The position numbers and the translations under genes were made by a program. From contig QNGE01002692.1 of assembly GCA_008508345.1 (NCBI GenBank), positions 41,983 through 105,982 on the forward strand: a stretch of DNA of 64,000 bases. The letters run 5' to 3'. Numbering within the stretch: the first letter of the stretch is position 1; each line of letters opens with the position of its first letter. The DNA comes from Paragonimus westermani (taxonomy: Eukaryota > Platyhelminthes > Trematoda > Plagiorchiida > Troglotrematidae). Below the pieces are notes generated by a model. That model searched no databases. It was not told where the DNA came from and saw only the letters and a program-made list of their open reading frames with translations. Below are positions 25,834 through 38,199 of the stretch, piece by piece.

Positions 25834-26520
25834 TTAGTATTCCGTGTAACGACCTTCCCTCTAGGACAGCTGAATCGCCGAATGCTCACACCACGCTCTT
25901 TAATTAGATTTATCAACGACTGATCTGCCTATCTCCAATTGTATTTATCTGTCGGTCCGGTGACACTTTTTCTCGAACTTCACGCACAAATCATTCTTTC
26001 TTTGTGCATTCTTCAATGCCTACATTTTTCTTCCGGACGATTTGACAGCTTTAGTTCTTTTTCTTGTAATTGTTCTCCTCTTTGTTTTGCGCTTCATTGA
26101 CTCTTCAGAATAGAACGTCGGGTGCGCGTTCTTTATGGTATACAGTGGACACTTTTGCAAATACACGACGCAGTTCGTTTTTTCCAGGTCCATTTGTTTA
26201 AGGCAGTTTCTTTTTTGTTTCAACCTCCCTGTTCGTGTTGTTGATAATATCATTTTATTAATGTTCTATATACTTACGAATTTGTATTACATACTTACCA
26301 GTATGTTAACGTTTTTTTGACATTGTTGTTTGGATGTCGGATTATCTCAGACCGTTCAACACTTAGTTTACAGACTAAGGTCGGTCACGGAAAACATTGA
26401 CCATGAATTTGTTACTATGCCCTCCTGTGATATGCGCTTGGATATAGGTGAAAAGTAACCAACGCTTCACTCGTCTAAACATCAGGAAGTTTAGGGCGTT
26501 TGTCTACTGCTGGGTCGCAG
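25834..26520. other. Gap between ENT and unknown gene
   Basis: It has the expected 3' UTR of the transporter gene and no clear exon. No AATAAA was noticed. An ATG with a short hydrophobic frame near 26403 runs into a stop at its only donor-like site and was not accepted as a first exon. Confidence 0.4.
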
Positions 26521-26774
26521 ACGTAAACCCCTTTTACTGTCCGCTACGGTTGTTCGCGCTGAATGGGCAGCTCAATTTCTAGCTGTCTGTCCACTTACGG
26601 CTGAAGACCCAGCCAACTCGTCCATAGATTGTCTGTCCTGGAGTACAGGCGTACCAGAATCGTCAGGCCCTTGCAGTAAAAATGTCGCGCTAGCAGTGAT
26701 GGTTTTCGTCCACGTGCCTTCGGATGGGCAGCTTCCGCTAGCCTCCCAGCCTGATCAAAAACATCTTATTTATC
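26521..26774 (+). CDS. Exon of unknown gene (candidate)
   Basis: The acceptor is TGGGTCGCAG and the donor GTAAGA; phase 2 in, phase 1 out. Only one frame is open across the exon and it looks like real protein: RKPLLLSATVVRAEWAAQFL, several cysteines, an acidic AEDPANSS stretch and hydrophobic VALAVMVFVHV. No family was recognised. The frame continues past the donor to a stop at 27052, so an unspliced 3' end is possible. It may belong with the exons at 31.5-38.4 kb, but its exit phase fits them only if an exon between was missed or if the 31.6-kb exon starts at 31568. Confidence 0.4.
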
Positions 26775-29700
26775 GTAAGACAGCTTTCTGTATGTTGGGT
26801 TCGTCAGGGGGCGGTAGTTTTGGTGCAGGTGTACTGCATGAGTTCGGTACGTGGAGTGTTGCTTTAGTGAGATCCTACCGAATTCTTTGCTATAACCTAG
26901 GGGAAAAAGAACATATTTTGATTGATGACACTTTCGAGCATTCAGAAAAATGTGCAGCCCGTGGCATTCTTGTCCCACAGACCATCTCTCTCCCACACAC
27001 TGTGGGATACACCTTACAAATTTTTTACCCATCTTCCCATGACAATTGTTGAGCCAGATCTACCACCCATTCTTAACTCGTTAGGATTTATGTAAAAGAG
27101 TATCTCATCAGTTAGTTTTGACTTCTTTATTCCAGCAATCGAGTCTGCTGCCAATAGGTCACGTGACTCGAGTGGTGCGATCTACGCATACCAAACATTC
27201 TATACACCTCTATCGTAGGCAAAGTGCGAGTGATTTCGGCCAGAAGAGTTCAGCCTGTGACTTTCAACTTCAGTATTCAGCGACTGAAACAAGCATCAGT
27301 ATGGCCTTCATGTTGTTCGTCATTATATAGCGGGAAAACAAATTAAGAAGTGTTCATGCTAAGTTAAAGAGCAGGAAACAGTCCCTGTCGCAAATTGGTT
27401 TACAACGTTGAAATCCACTTAATACGGTTCATAGCATGTGTCACGTCACATATGATGGTAGTGCCTCAACTCCTGTCATAGCTAAAAAGCTCAATCGATG
27501 ACCGTCAAGGCGATCGATCTGAATCGGTAAGCAAAACTCTATTGAACGATTCCTTCGATTCGACCGATTCCCTTCACTTGTCCAACTTCCGTTCGGTTAG
27601 TCCATCCATCAGGGCTGCTCGTGGGCGACGTGGGGCTGGTGAAAATTTGCTTACTCCTCTAACCTAGTCTACTCCGAGGTAACCGTCACGAACAGGAACG
27701 ATGAGTTCAAGCGGGCTAAAGCAGCTGGAACGTTGCTGCCCAACACGACGGTCACTTAAAGTTTGAATGTCTGCTTTTGTCGGAACTGAGAGCGGGGTAT
27801 TTGAAGAAGACCTCATGGCTGTAGTGTAATGGAGTTGAATGTCTTGTGCTTTTGTGTGGATTGATTTGAATGACAACCAAACCTCCGATTCTCAAGCATA
27901 AGCGAAGAAACGCTGTCGAATGTGACTCCAAGAACGGGACGGTAGTGTTGAACCAACAGCGTGCACCATATGCATATTATACTGATACGGATCCCCCCAA
28001 AATCCAGCTAGCTAGGTCACTCCTGCAAATTCTGTTGATCGACCTGCAAATATCCACTTGCTAAGTTAATCAACACTGGTTTCGTTCAGCCAACTACAAC
28101 TTGTATGAGTTTCATAACACTAATTTATACCCAATAATAATCTAATTTGTAATTCGAACGCGACGTATACACGCCGACTTTTTAAGTGAACTGCAAACGC
28201 AACGACGACCCAAGTTGTGTAAGTGCCCTAATGTATGCAAGTGCATAAAAAGTTTGTTAGACCTTGACGTTTATCCTTCCGAGTACATTCTCTTGGTTTT
28301 GTCGAATCACGTAAGAATTAAACCACAAGCCATCCATCACACTGTACATAGGCAGAGCAACTGGTTGTGGTGTCAGATAATCGTGTATGTCTAATTACGT
28401 TTGGGGGGTTAGACATATATTCACCGAGACTTGCAATTCCGACTATTTCCACGGACATTTTCATTTTGAACGAAGGGTAACAACCCCAACGTCCTGTTCC
28501 GGAATTGTCGGTTTCCTGCACCTGTGTTTTCCACTACCCCACGTATACATTCATAGGTTTTCCTACTGATCAATTCGTGCATTTAAAGGTTAACGCTCAA
28601 TAAACCAATAAATGGTCACGATTTTCGGCTTGCGAATGATTTATTGAAACAAATGATGTAACAAGACTGTTTCAATTCAGAAGGATCTACTGGCCGTCTT
28701 GTTACTTTAGAGATCACTGAACGCGCCAGTCTCAAACTGTTTGTGAAATGAAACGGTGGTGTATCCTATTTTGTACCATTTAGCTTCAAAAACTGACTAT
28801 TTTGACTTACGTCAGGTCGGAAGCATTGCATTGTACGGTCCTGTTGCCACCGGTGTTTTATACAAACAGTAATACTAGTGTGCGCTGTGTACCCTCCGTC
28901 AAAATGATATTCGAAATGTCGATAACTGCCTAGCTCGTGGTAAAGCGTGCGCTAATCCGGACTAATCTGTTCACGTCGATCTTTTGAAAACACAGCGACA
29001 GTATGATGACAGTGTATGGAACGCATGTCTAAAAACGCATTAGACAGTCTGCGATGTGCCGTGTTCGATTGAATGGCGGTTACACAGAATTTCATTACCG
29101 AGCAAATTTGTGAAAATAACTAAATACTTATTATGAGTTCGCGAGATGAATCCATTCTTACACTCTTGCTTACCGCATAGGTGTTACACTTGAAATTAAA
29201 ATAACCGAACGGTTAACTGAAAATAAATGAACGACTACCCATGGTTTCTTGAAACTACTCTAATTTTGATTAAGAAAACCAAAGCAACCACAATGTAGCC
29301 GTTCAGTTCTCTTGGGTACACAACAAAGTCTTGTGGCAAGTGAATAACAACACCTAAAACAATTTGAACCGTTTTACTTGGTTACACATTGTGATCACAC
29401 AGCACAATGAAACTGTTTTAGCTGCCTCTGGTCTGAGCTAACTGCCAAGCGATAGATGGGGCCGAGCTTCGGTTGATTAGCGCTGGCTATTGTCTGCTTA
29501 TCTTGTTGATTGGCACAGTCGCCATTTTCATGATCCGTATTACTACTCTGATCTATTTTCCAATAATTACACAACATACTGACGAGAAAATTCCGTGAGC
29601 ATCCACAACGCGAAAACAAGTTCCCACATGGCTATGTCAAGTCAACAGTCTGTTTCACTGGACCAAAAAGTACCAAGCATTGAGATTCTCGAACAGTCCA

Positions 29701-31544
29701 AGTGCGTTAGTGCTTTCAATCTACTGGTTAAGAGTAGGGTATTTTGGTTTCATATCAGATAAAAATTGTTCGTAACTGATAGCAGTTGTCGCGTTGCCGT
29801 GACCTTTTCAGTTAGTCCTTTTCGAAAAGAAGCACTGGAATCGCCCTTGTTGGAGCTTGTCAGTAATGTATATTCTTGCCACGGTCGGGACTAGAACCCC
29901 AACTACGCTTACACAAGGCAACCGTGTCCATCATTGTGCTACTGACCCCACATTAGGCACGATTGAATCATCGTGCGTTCAGACGCGTCAGCATGTAAGT
30001 AATGTTTCGAATAGACGATGACTTCGATTGGAGACAGTAACTGTCCTGCTAACTCCAGTTGATGAGCCTATGGCTAGGAATTCTGTCCAAGTTAAGACCA
30101 CAGAAATCTGCCTAACGTTAATGCGTAGTGTTGTTAAAATGTTTCCATTTTTCCCAGTGAAGTTCGCCACTAACAAAAGAAGACGATTGTGGTTAGCTGT
30201 TAATTTGTTTACTCTCATCAGTCACGAGCTTTATACATCAGATTTCGTTCAATTTGGGGGTAGCAACAACAGAAACATCCAGCCTTTGAGCTTTACACGA
30301 CAGGAAGGGGTGTTCTTAGTTCCAAATCCGACAAACTATCTGAGGCAACATTTCATGCACACATAGGACTAGATGATGACAGTCGATTAGCACTGCCTGA
30401 AAAAAACCGACCAATTTTGGTGTCAACTGGGCAGTAACACATCAAATGAATTGACCGAGTGATAAACGTGACCTATTTTCACATGTCTTGCAGTAGATAG
30501 GGTCGAGTTTCTGTTCTAAGCCGTTGCTTTGATTTTTCTGTTGTGTCATCACGCGCCTCAACCACTTTGACTTATTTTCAACCATTCATTATGATGGGCA
30601 CCTATCGATACTGCCGTTTTTTGGACGTCACTTAAACTGAAGTAGTTTGACAGATCAAATGAGAGACGGAGCATTTTGACACGGTACGATTATGAACACG
30701 CTGAACAGCGAACGTTGCCCTACAGAACTCAATAGGTTTGAGCTGATGAAAAAAGGAAGGGAGGTCTTAGTCACAAACAGATAGCCCGGGATGTTTGTTG
30801 ACATTCGTGGCAGGAAAAGGCCGATTAATCTTGATATGTAGACAGTTTCAAGAATAAAACAGATATGACTCACTTTGCCTTTCAAAGGTTACCATATCAT
30901 AATTGAAGTAAATCATAGGTAGCAGCCTGCATTGACTCGTTAACACACTGTGACTAAATCACTCAGATCGCACACAATCGTATTGTACCGAAATGCTCTG
31001 TTTATATCGCATGTCGCTCGCTTTTTCTGAAACAGTGATCGTCCTGTGTATGTGCAAACTGTTGACTTAGTCTGTTTGCCTTGAAAGTGATAACAATCGC
31101 CTGTCCAGGACACAACTCAATAGCTCAATGTTTATGTTGTTAGGCCCCGGATACTATACCATATAAAACCAGGTAATTTCCAGTACATTTACCACAGGAC
31201 AAACCCCTTTGTTGTAACATTGTTCTTCAGTATTTTCAATGATTGATACTTCGTAGTCTTGGTTCTTTTCGGAATATGCCTTTTTATTTTTAAATAATTC
31301 ATACTGGTATGTTTCCAACTTCCTACTCGGAATATGTTTACTCCTTTCTACTTCCCAAAAATGACAGTTTCAACTTTCTTTAAGTTAATGGGCATTCGTT
31401 TGAACAGTGTATGACAACTCAGACAATTTTGGTCAGGCGGATAGCGCTAAAACCTTATGAGTAGTGCTTCGAAATTTCTGTTGTTTTTTAGCATGCTTTG
31501 CTTCGAATGTCTCTGATGATGGTTTGTTTTCATCTTTTGTACAG
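26775..31544. other. Probable intron, one SINE
   Basis: No exon is supported between 26.8 and 31.5 kb. A minus-strand SINE copy lies at 29811-29963. The open frame at 30028-30366 (112 codons) has no signature and no splice context. Confidence 0.4.
29811..29963 (-). repeat. tRNA-derived SINE copy
   Basis: Read on the minus strand it starts TCGTGCCTAATGTG, then has GGTTCTAGTCCCGACCGTGG, which is a Pol III B box in tRNA-like context, then a body ending in GTGCTTCTTTTCGAAAAGG. The same order is found at 36509-36732. These blocks define a SINE family with a tRNA-like head and an unrelated body. Confidence 0.65.
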
Positions 31545-31642
31545 GTGTTATTATGCTCCATCAATAGGTCACGGCAGCGAGCTTCTACGTGTCGATGTTG
31601 ATTACAAGGCGGATATTTTGAAGTTCATCTCTGAAGACATGG
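31545..31642 (+). CDS. Exon of unknown gene
   Basis: The acceptor is CTTTTGTACAG (an in-phase alternative, CAATAG, would start the exon at 31568); the donor is GTTAGT. It leaves in phase 1. The product is YYAPSIGHGSELLRVDVDYK followed by ADILKFISEDM, a soluble helix-prone stretch. The junction to the next exon restores an Asp codon. No family was recognised. Confidence 0.5.
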
Positions 31643-32487
31643 GTTAGTATGCTTACAGTAATTTCGTCGAACTGAAATCCAAAACGGGGTCGTAGTGTTG
31701 TATAACAGGCAGTTTCATTGTGAGTAGTATACTACTCACATGTAGTGTATTACCCACAGGCGACATTCAGGAACAAAAGGACAAGCCCCGAACACGACGG
31801 ACAAGAAGAGACTATCGGAACAGTGTGTACATGCTGTGTGAAAACTTCCATCAAGGCGAATGACAACTTACTGTCACCCATTGTATATGAGTGCATGTCT
31901 GTCGTGCAAATGAGTGTACACGTTTGTGGTTTAGTTTTTGACATGACCTGTACGGAAGTTTGCGCAATAAATCAGCTTGCTGGCCAAGCGTCTTTTGCGG
32001 ACACAACAGTAGGATACTAACAGTTAACAGTGGTCATTATACTTGCCATATCTCACGCCATCTGGCAACGTTATATGGCATCACAGTCGACTTGTGTCGT
32101 CGATCTGTATGAATTGGACAGATTAGCCATCCGCTGAATTTGTATCCGTCCGTGGGCATGTTGAATGAGTGGATTATGCCAGAATCAAATAACTACAGCT
32201 TCGTTTGACAGTTTTACATCAAATGTTCAGTGAAATATTTTGTTGACTGTTGCTATCGACATGTAGGTAATTGCATGTTGCTTCAGGAAGAATCTCAGCA
32301 GTTGTCTAAGACTGCTTGTTTACACAACACATACGGGCGGTAAGTTGTGTCAGATCGAGAAGTTGTTGAGCATGACCACTTAAAAAAGAGCTGGTTTTTG
32401 TTCATTCTGTACGCACTACAATAGAGACGGACTGTGTGAAGCTTGTTAGTTACACCGAATTCTTCTTTTTCCTTTCACTCCTATCAG

Positions 32488-32547
32488 ATTTAGAAAATGC
32501 TGGAAGTCTAACAGAAAAAGTGGATAACCTCATTAAAGTTATAAGCG
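32488..32547 (+). CDS. Exon of unknown gene
   Basis: A 60-base exon with acceptor CTCCTATCAG after a long pyrimidine tract; the donor is GTATTT, somewhat weak. Phase 1 in and out. It encodes LENAGSLTEKVDNLIKVIS, an amphipathic helix that continues DILKFISEDM of the preceding exon without a break in frame. Confidence 0.5.
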
Positions 32548-33283
32548 GTATTTCCATTATTACTCAGCAATTTGGTGTTTCCCTTGACCCCCCACTTCCG
32601 TAACTATTGTGAGGTCAGCCGAACTTGTTTCACTCACATCCTGGTTGTTCAGAAATATCATTTGTTCTCTGCACAGTAGGGGTCGATGCGTTTGAGACAG
32701 ACAAACTGAGTGATTTGTCGATAACTTAGATGGCTGTAAATAATGGCACCTCAGCAATAATGAACGCACAGTTGTGCGCGTAAGCTGAGAAAAAGCGATT
32801 CATTTTGAACAAAGCGGTCGATAAAAGATAGCAAAAAGGACGGTGTGATCGAGAACGTAACAGGAAAAATGCTAACGAAAACCATGAATGATTTCGCAAC
32901 CAGTGAAGCTGTAGCGAAATGGAGTTATATAGGGTAACCGGGGTTCAAGTTGTGATCTTGACACTCCAGGTTACATTTGATTGTGGTCAGTTAAACGCAT
33001 GACACCGTCTCCCACTAAACGGATAAAAGCTGTACTTGGCAGAACCAGTTATATAAATCATTCAGCGCAATTGGTTCTTCTCCACATTCAGTTTGCGTTC
33101 GGCCAGATGGTACCGTGGTTTGTTATGATATTCGTCTTTGTAATTCTGTGGAAAGTTTTCCACGGATTCTAAAATAAGCATCAGAAGATACGACTAACTT
33201 GGACTTGTTGTGAACATGGCAATGAGTGTGGTATGTCGATATGTATAACAGCATTTCTAATCACCTGATTCTTTCCTCACAAG

Positions 33284-33313
33284 CGTACCCACCCGATATC
33301 ACTCAACTGAACG
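33284..33313 (+). CDS. 30-base micro-exon of unknown gene
   Basis: Acceptor CCTCACAAG and donor GTAAAG flank 30 bases, phase 1 in and out, encoding YPPDITQLN. It joins the helical segment before it (ending KVIS) to the exon at 38200. Support is limited to splice sites and phase; skipping it would also keep the frame. Confidence 0.42.
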
Positions 33314-35329
33314 GTAAAGACGGACACTTCGTTATCTGTTAATACGTTTGTTACAGCTGTTGGTTGTCTTCATGAATGCTATCCCGTTTGGGTAACACTC
33401 AGTAGGAATACACAACGTGAGGTCCAACCGTCGGACATCACACTTTTTTAGTTGACTAATGTTACCGTATGATTTTTAAACTACTCGCAGAGGAGCTCTT
33501 TCAATGTTCACACGACTACCCCACCCAATGTAACCTAACTGTTGAAAACGATAGTTACCAAACACCGCAGGTGTGCTCATGCATTTCAAAAAAGCGACCA
33601 ATGGCTAACAAACTGTTGCGTAGAATGTAAAATGTACAGGCGCATCCTTTCTTTCGGCACCTTCCCCAGTACCACAGATGAAAATTTGACGAAAGAAGCC
33701 CGTTTCTTTGTCTTTCTCCCATTTGTATGTGAACTCTACTTCCCTCGCCGACCGGTACTGCATCGTAGATGTCGCGCACTTGGCTGCTAAATCGCGAACA
33801 TCAGAACACCAGTGGTATGAACGGCACCAAGCAATCTCATTTTACTAGAAAACGATAACGTTTATGAATAAACAACAGTGTTTGTGGTTATTTACCAACA
33901 AGTTTGTTCTGTTGACTTACCCGTTCGTCGTTATGTTTCGTGAGCTTGCCCCAGACAACGTGGTTGCTTAAATCTGGCAAACGCTCATACAACACACTTT
34001 GAACACCCACCCATACAAAAAAATTCGACGTAGGTGTTGATCATCGTTTTTGATCGCGTGACGCCAGCACATCAAAATCCCATCTAGAGCAGCTTGTGCC
34101 TGAGTTCTGATTGGCTGAAACTTCTGCAGTCAGGAGACCGCCCAGTCCAAACTAATTACATTGGGGACTTGCATTCATGTACCGCAGCACAGAGTAAGTT
34201 AATGGAGATCACTGCCTGTGTTTCCGTTCACTCCCTATGTCGGGTTGATTATTCTGAGTTCATTTTGTACAATGGGTGCGTAGATCTTAGTACGCACGCA
34301 GACACTATGGACGGGGTTAATGTGGGAGTACTACACGGCTGTGGGAAGCACGCGTCGACCGCCACATAGATGAACAGCAGATGAAGTTGAACAACAGGCG
34401 CTGATTTTTATATAAGGTCTATTAAGGACGGTTAACTATTTCAGTGTATGATGGCTTATTGTATATATGTTTCAAGTTGATACGCGAATATTGTGAAAAA
34501 TTTTATACGATTTGATCCCAGATTTTTCTTAACCTAAGATAATAAGTGACTCTCCGCTTTCGGAATATAGCAGAGAAAATTAACTTCTTCTCACACGTTT
34601 GTTTTGTTCTCGAAAGCATGACTGGCACAAAATGGAAGCTCTGTTATCATCTTTACGTGAAGATTGCAACAGAGCTGGTACCGTCCATAAGGATTCTCAC
34701 CGATATGGTGGAAGGAACTATAGGAGTGGATAGAGTTGAAACTGAAGGCCCCAGGGTTTTTAACTTCATATGAATTGTGCAGCATCTCACGGTAAACGCT
34801 GGCATACCCAATCAACTTTAAGTCACTTCTACTGACATATCAAACAAATCAAATTAATAATGTTTTTTATGCCAGTTTTGAAGGTTTGTTCGGTTAGATA
34901 ACGAAGCGGCACTTCCCTACACATCTCCATAACGTACTGAAGTGTAATTCTGTACAACCCTCGTGTTTACTTCCAGTTTGTATAATTTTTGTTTCACAGG
35001 ACCGTAAAAATGCGAACACCTTAGCTCTTTTGTTTCAGACTGCAAGAACTTTCGCCGTTTTCTATAAACTGTTTTGAAAATCCATTTCGTTTATGAGTTC
35101 TGTTTCCAACACCAGTTGGTAATGATCTCCACTCTGTAAACTGACGGCATTGCCACAAAGTTGTATTCTCTTGTGTTCGACTAACTTTCTGTTCTGACTG
35201 CACAACTAATAGTTGTGGCTTGGCTTTTGCCTACGCCAGTTGTGGTTAATTTGAATGTTTTTGAAGCAGATTTTGACATTGCAGCGGAGTGACATCAAGA
35301 ATTCACTAAAATTCTCAAGTTCAGAAAGT
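33314..35329. other. Probable intron, no feature
   Basis: Part of the 4.9-kb gap between the micro-exon and the 38.2-kb exon. Open frames at 33542-33790 and 34094-34369 show no domain or splice context. Confidence 0.35.
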
Positions 35330-35512
35330 GACGAACAAGCTTGTTTTCGGTGTGTCATGTTCAGGCCACATATACTACAATGAATATGAAGTTAGTTGTC
35401 AAGTCAAGATATCGTGGAACCTAACACAGTGTGAATCTAGTGTCATGTGGAGATTACGGACATGGTTACTCTGGCACCGTGTCAAGTGTTCCAGCAATGG
35501 CAGGCCATGATA
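35330..35512 (-). repeat. PLE tail, left inverted arm
   Basis: This segment is the inverted counterpart of 36766-36943. Read on the minus strand it runs from CATGGCCTGCC to CCGAAAACAAGCTTGTTCG. It lies downstream, on the same strand, of the RT fragment at 36029-36342, so it is probably the 3' part of that element. Compared with the right arm it has about 20 extra bases near its inner end and CTGAACA in place of CTGAAGA. Confidence 0.65.
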
Positions 35513-36028
35513 ACTTCAATGCGTGAACAAGACTTTTGCGCGCACGGATAGGGGTTTTGCAGCCGGATTCCGATCGTTTTCGCAGCAGTCGAGATACATT
35601 TCACACCTCTGGTGTGAACACGTTTGACACGGTAGATCGGCTTGAATGTGACGTCCACACTGACTCCGTGACCTAGGTAGGCCAAAATTGTGCTGGAAAT
35701 CTCACGTTGTTGTCCGGTAATCAGCTAGGCTGGATGGTGTTCACGTATTCTCTCCGATTAGTGTCTTGTTGCGCGACCAACATGAGCTGCTCCAAAGGAA
35801 CAAGCGAATGAATAGATACAAAACGAGGTAACGCTACTAGGCACTGCGTCTCTGCCGTGAAGGCTTAGAGGAGAATGCCAGCTTTAGTTGTGCAGCATGG
35901 AACCTTCCCATCAGTGTCATGTCGAGCCTCCGGTTCAGCGATACGCTTGACAATCCACCCTCGTGAGGCAAGTTCATATAGATAGCTTTTCGCCCAATAA
36001 AAAACTCGCGCTCTTGCGGCTCCCTTAG

Positions 36029-36342
36029 TTACATGTTTCTAGCTAGGGATTCTTCCGGATATCCATTAACACGAAATATTATATTTATGAGCTTGAGCTC
36101 ATTGTCTTGCATGTCGTCAGTAAAAATTTTGTGAATTCGGTTTGCTAGACAACGTATCAAGTTCCGTTTCTGTTTCATTGGAACAAAGCTGCTGAAATGG
36201 GTATATTGGCCACTCCACGGCGGCTTTCTATGCGTGCCTCGTTGAATCGATCTGTGTGGACGTTTCAGTGGTGCAACATCAAGGAAAACCAGCTTTCCAT
36301 CTTGTTCCACCTCCATAATGAACTCCGGTTTCTCGTGAGCTG
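36029..36342 (-). pseudogene. Penelope-like element RT fragment
   Basis: The minus strand encodes about 104 residues of the C-terminal part of a Penelope-like reverse transcriptase. It begins EKPEFIMEVEQDGKLVFLDV; this is the segment where PLE RTs carry an LPFLDV motif. HRKPPWSGQYTHFSSFVP, KRNLIRCLANRI and NGYPEES then follow in family order. The RT active site and N-terminal part are missing and no start codon belongs to it, so it is a 5'-truncated, dead copy. Minus-strand sequence at 35482-35685, with a CHCWN stretch, may be the decayed linker toward a GIY-YIG domain. It sits in an intron of the unknown gene, antisense to it. Confidence 0.85.
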
Positions 36343-36508
36343 AGCTGGCTAGTGACTACAGTGAGTCAGTATCAATGTTGCTATCGCCAATCGCGGGGTT
36401 ATCGATTGGAGTTAACAGGCAGTAACTGTGTCTCCTCTCCAGACGATCGAGCAACCTGATCATTGCTCACAAGCGAAAGTGGTTGAGCGTTCAGATTGGA
36501 TAATTCGG

Positions 36509-36732
36509 TCGTGCCTAATGTGAGGTGAATGGCGCAGTGGTCAGCACGGTTACCCCATGATTGGAATGTCCGGAGTTCAAATCCCGGCCGTGGCAAGGAT
36601 ATGCATTACTGACGAGCTCTAATAAGAGTGAAACTCGAGTCTAGTGCTTCTTTTCGAAAGAGGCTGGCTGGAAAGTCTACCTGAATGCGAAGGCTGCGAT
36701 CGAATGTGAGTGATGGTCAACTTGAAAATGTT
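36509..36732 (+). repeat. tRNA-derived SINE, best copy
   Basis: It starts TCGTGCCTAATGTGAGG, has GCGCAGTGGTCAGCACGG as A box, then GAGTTCAAATCCCGGCCGTGG as B box and acceptor-stem-like end, then a body with TTTTCGAAAGAGGCTGGCTGG and GAATGTGAGTGATGGTCAAC. Parts recur at 29811-29963 (minus) and 12738-12815. It lies between the two inverted PLE segments. A functional tRNA gene is unlikely because the cloverleaf is incomplete and the sequence is repeated. Confidence 0.7.
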
Positions 36733-36765
36733 ACTATCAGCAATACAGGATATATCATCGCCATA

Positions 36766-36943
36766 CCATGGCCTGCCGATGCCAGAGTAACCATGTCCGT
36801 AATCTCCACATGACACTAGATTCACACTGTGTTAGGTTCCACAATATCCTGACTTGACAACTAACTTCATATTCATTGTAGTGTATTTGGCCTGAAGATG
36901 ACACCGAAAACAAGCTTGTTCGCCACGTATTGACTTTTGATAA
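36766..36943 (+). repeat. PLE tail, right inverted arm with hammerhead-like core
   Basis: The inverted counterpart of 35330-35512. It contains CTGAAGA (36892-36898), GAAA (36906-36909), the self-complementary ACAAGCTTGT (36910-36919) and then TC. This order fits a type I hammerhead: CTGANGA box, GAAA box, stem III, UH cleavage site. The region between the two boxes (TGACACC) forms no clear stem II, so activity is doubtful. PLEs are known to carry such ribozymes in their terminal repeats. Confidence 0.55.
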
Positions 36944-38199
36944 AATTATAAAACCAGCGGGTGTTACTACCTAGTTGCTAGTAGTCCGACGACGACAACA
37001 ACAACGAACAGAAATGGCTGTTTAATGTTTTGAGCCAGAAGCCTTCCAAATTCGGTCTTTAGATTTTATTTTGTAAACTGTCTGGTGAACGTAATTTCTT
37101 TCCATGAATTGTGTGTCATTTTTTGCGCAATACTAAGACGTTCAAATGGAGAAAACAATACAGCGGTAGTTGGACGAACTGCCACTAATCTCTGTGAGAT
37201 GTATCGTGATCAAACGGGCTAATGGCTCAAATTTCCTAATGTTTATAAAGTGTGTGACAAGCCATAGGTCGCTATCGAGTAATCAAAGCACACCTTTCAA
37301 AGCCTGAGCTTACTTTGCGTGATAGGATGCACATAGAATTTACAGAGTGATAGAAACTGAGACAACTTTTGCAGATCTGGATGTGAAAAGTAAAAACAAG
37401 TCGGATGACTTTTTCAGTTTCAGAGAAATAATCATCGGAAGACAAAAAGAGAGGTGAGAATACACTAGGCATAATAGAAACCCAGCCACCGTCTACCTAA
37501 CATACGATAATCACACTCCAATCTATAGTGGACAACGGCTGATGAACACCAACGATGTGAGACCAAGAGGATCTTTGATGTGCCTTAATGATGTGCCGTA
37601 ATGCTCCATTTGGTATCCCGAATGGGTGCGCCAGGTCTGCTCTTGAGTCCAACCACTGGTGACACAAATGTGGCGGACCCTGCTTGTTTGTTCCAGACTG
37701 AATACAACCGGACGCTAAGAGTGTTTTCTACAGGTCAAGTGGCTTATTTGATGTAACGTTAACAAGTTACTTCTGATATTGCATTTTTGGCTAGACGCAG
37801 TTATTTATGTTAAGGGTGGGCATAAATCTGTTTGCTGCCGGAGAATTCCAGCTTTCGGTTGAACTGTTCCTGCTAAGGGACGGCTTTGAATTTCTATGGT
37901 TTGAACTTAGAACTAGTCTATTCATTTTATCACCAGTTATTGCTGGCCGCAACACAGGTAATTCAGTCCCCTTCGTTCCTTGCTCTATTACGACTTTCTC
38001 CTACACTTCGGTTGGAGTCCAGATCATTGACTCAATATTGCTGCATCGGCACTAAGACGCACTGACATTCTGTAGCAGTTACTCATGTCAATGACCGTTG
38101 ACAGTCGCTGCATAATGTCATGATGACGGCGTACAAAACCACAGTATTACAATTAAGGAACACAGTGAACAACTTTGCTGACTTGAGTGTTCGTTGCAG

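Noticed and set aside
36520..36600. Functional tRNA gene
   Set aside because: A and B boxes are present, but there is no full cloverleaf and the segment recurs as a SINE head.
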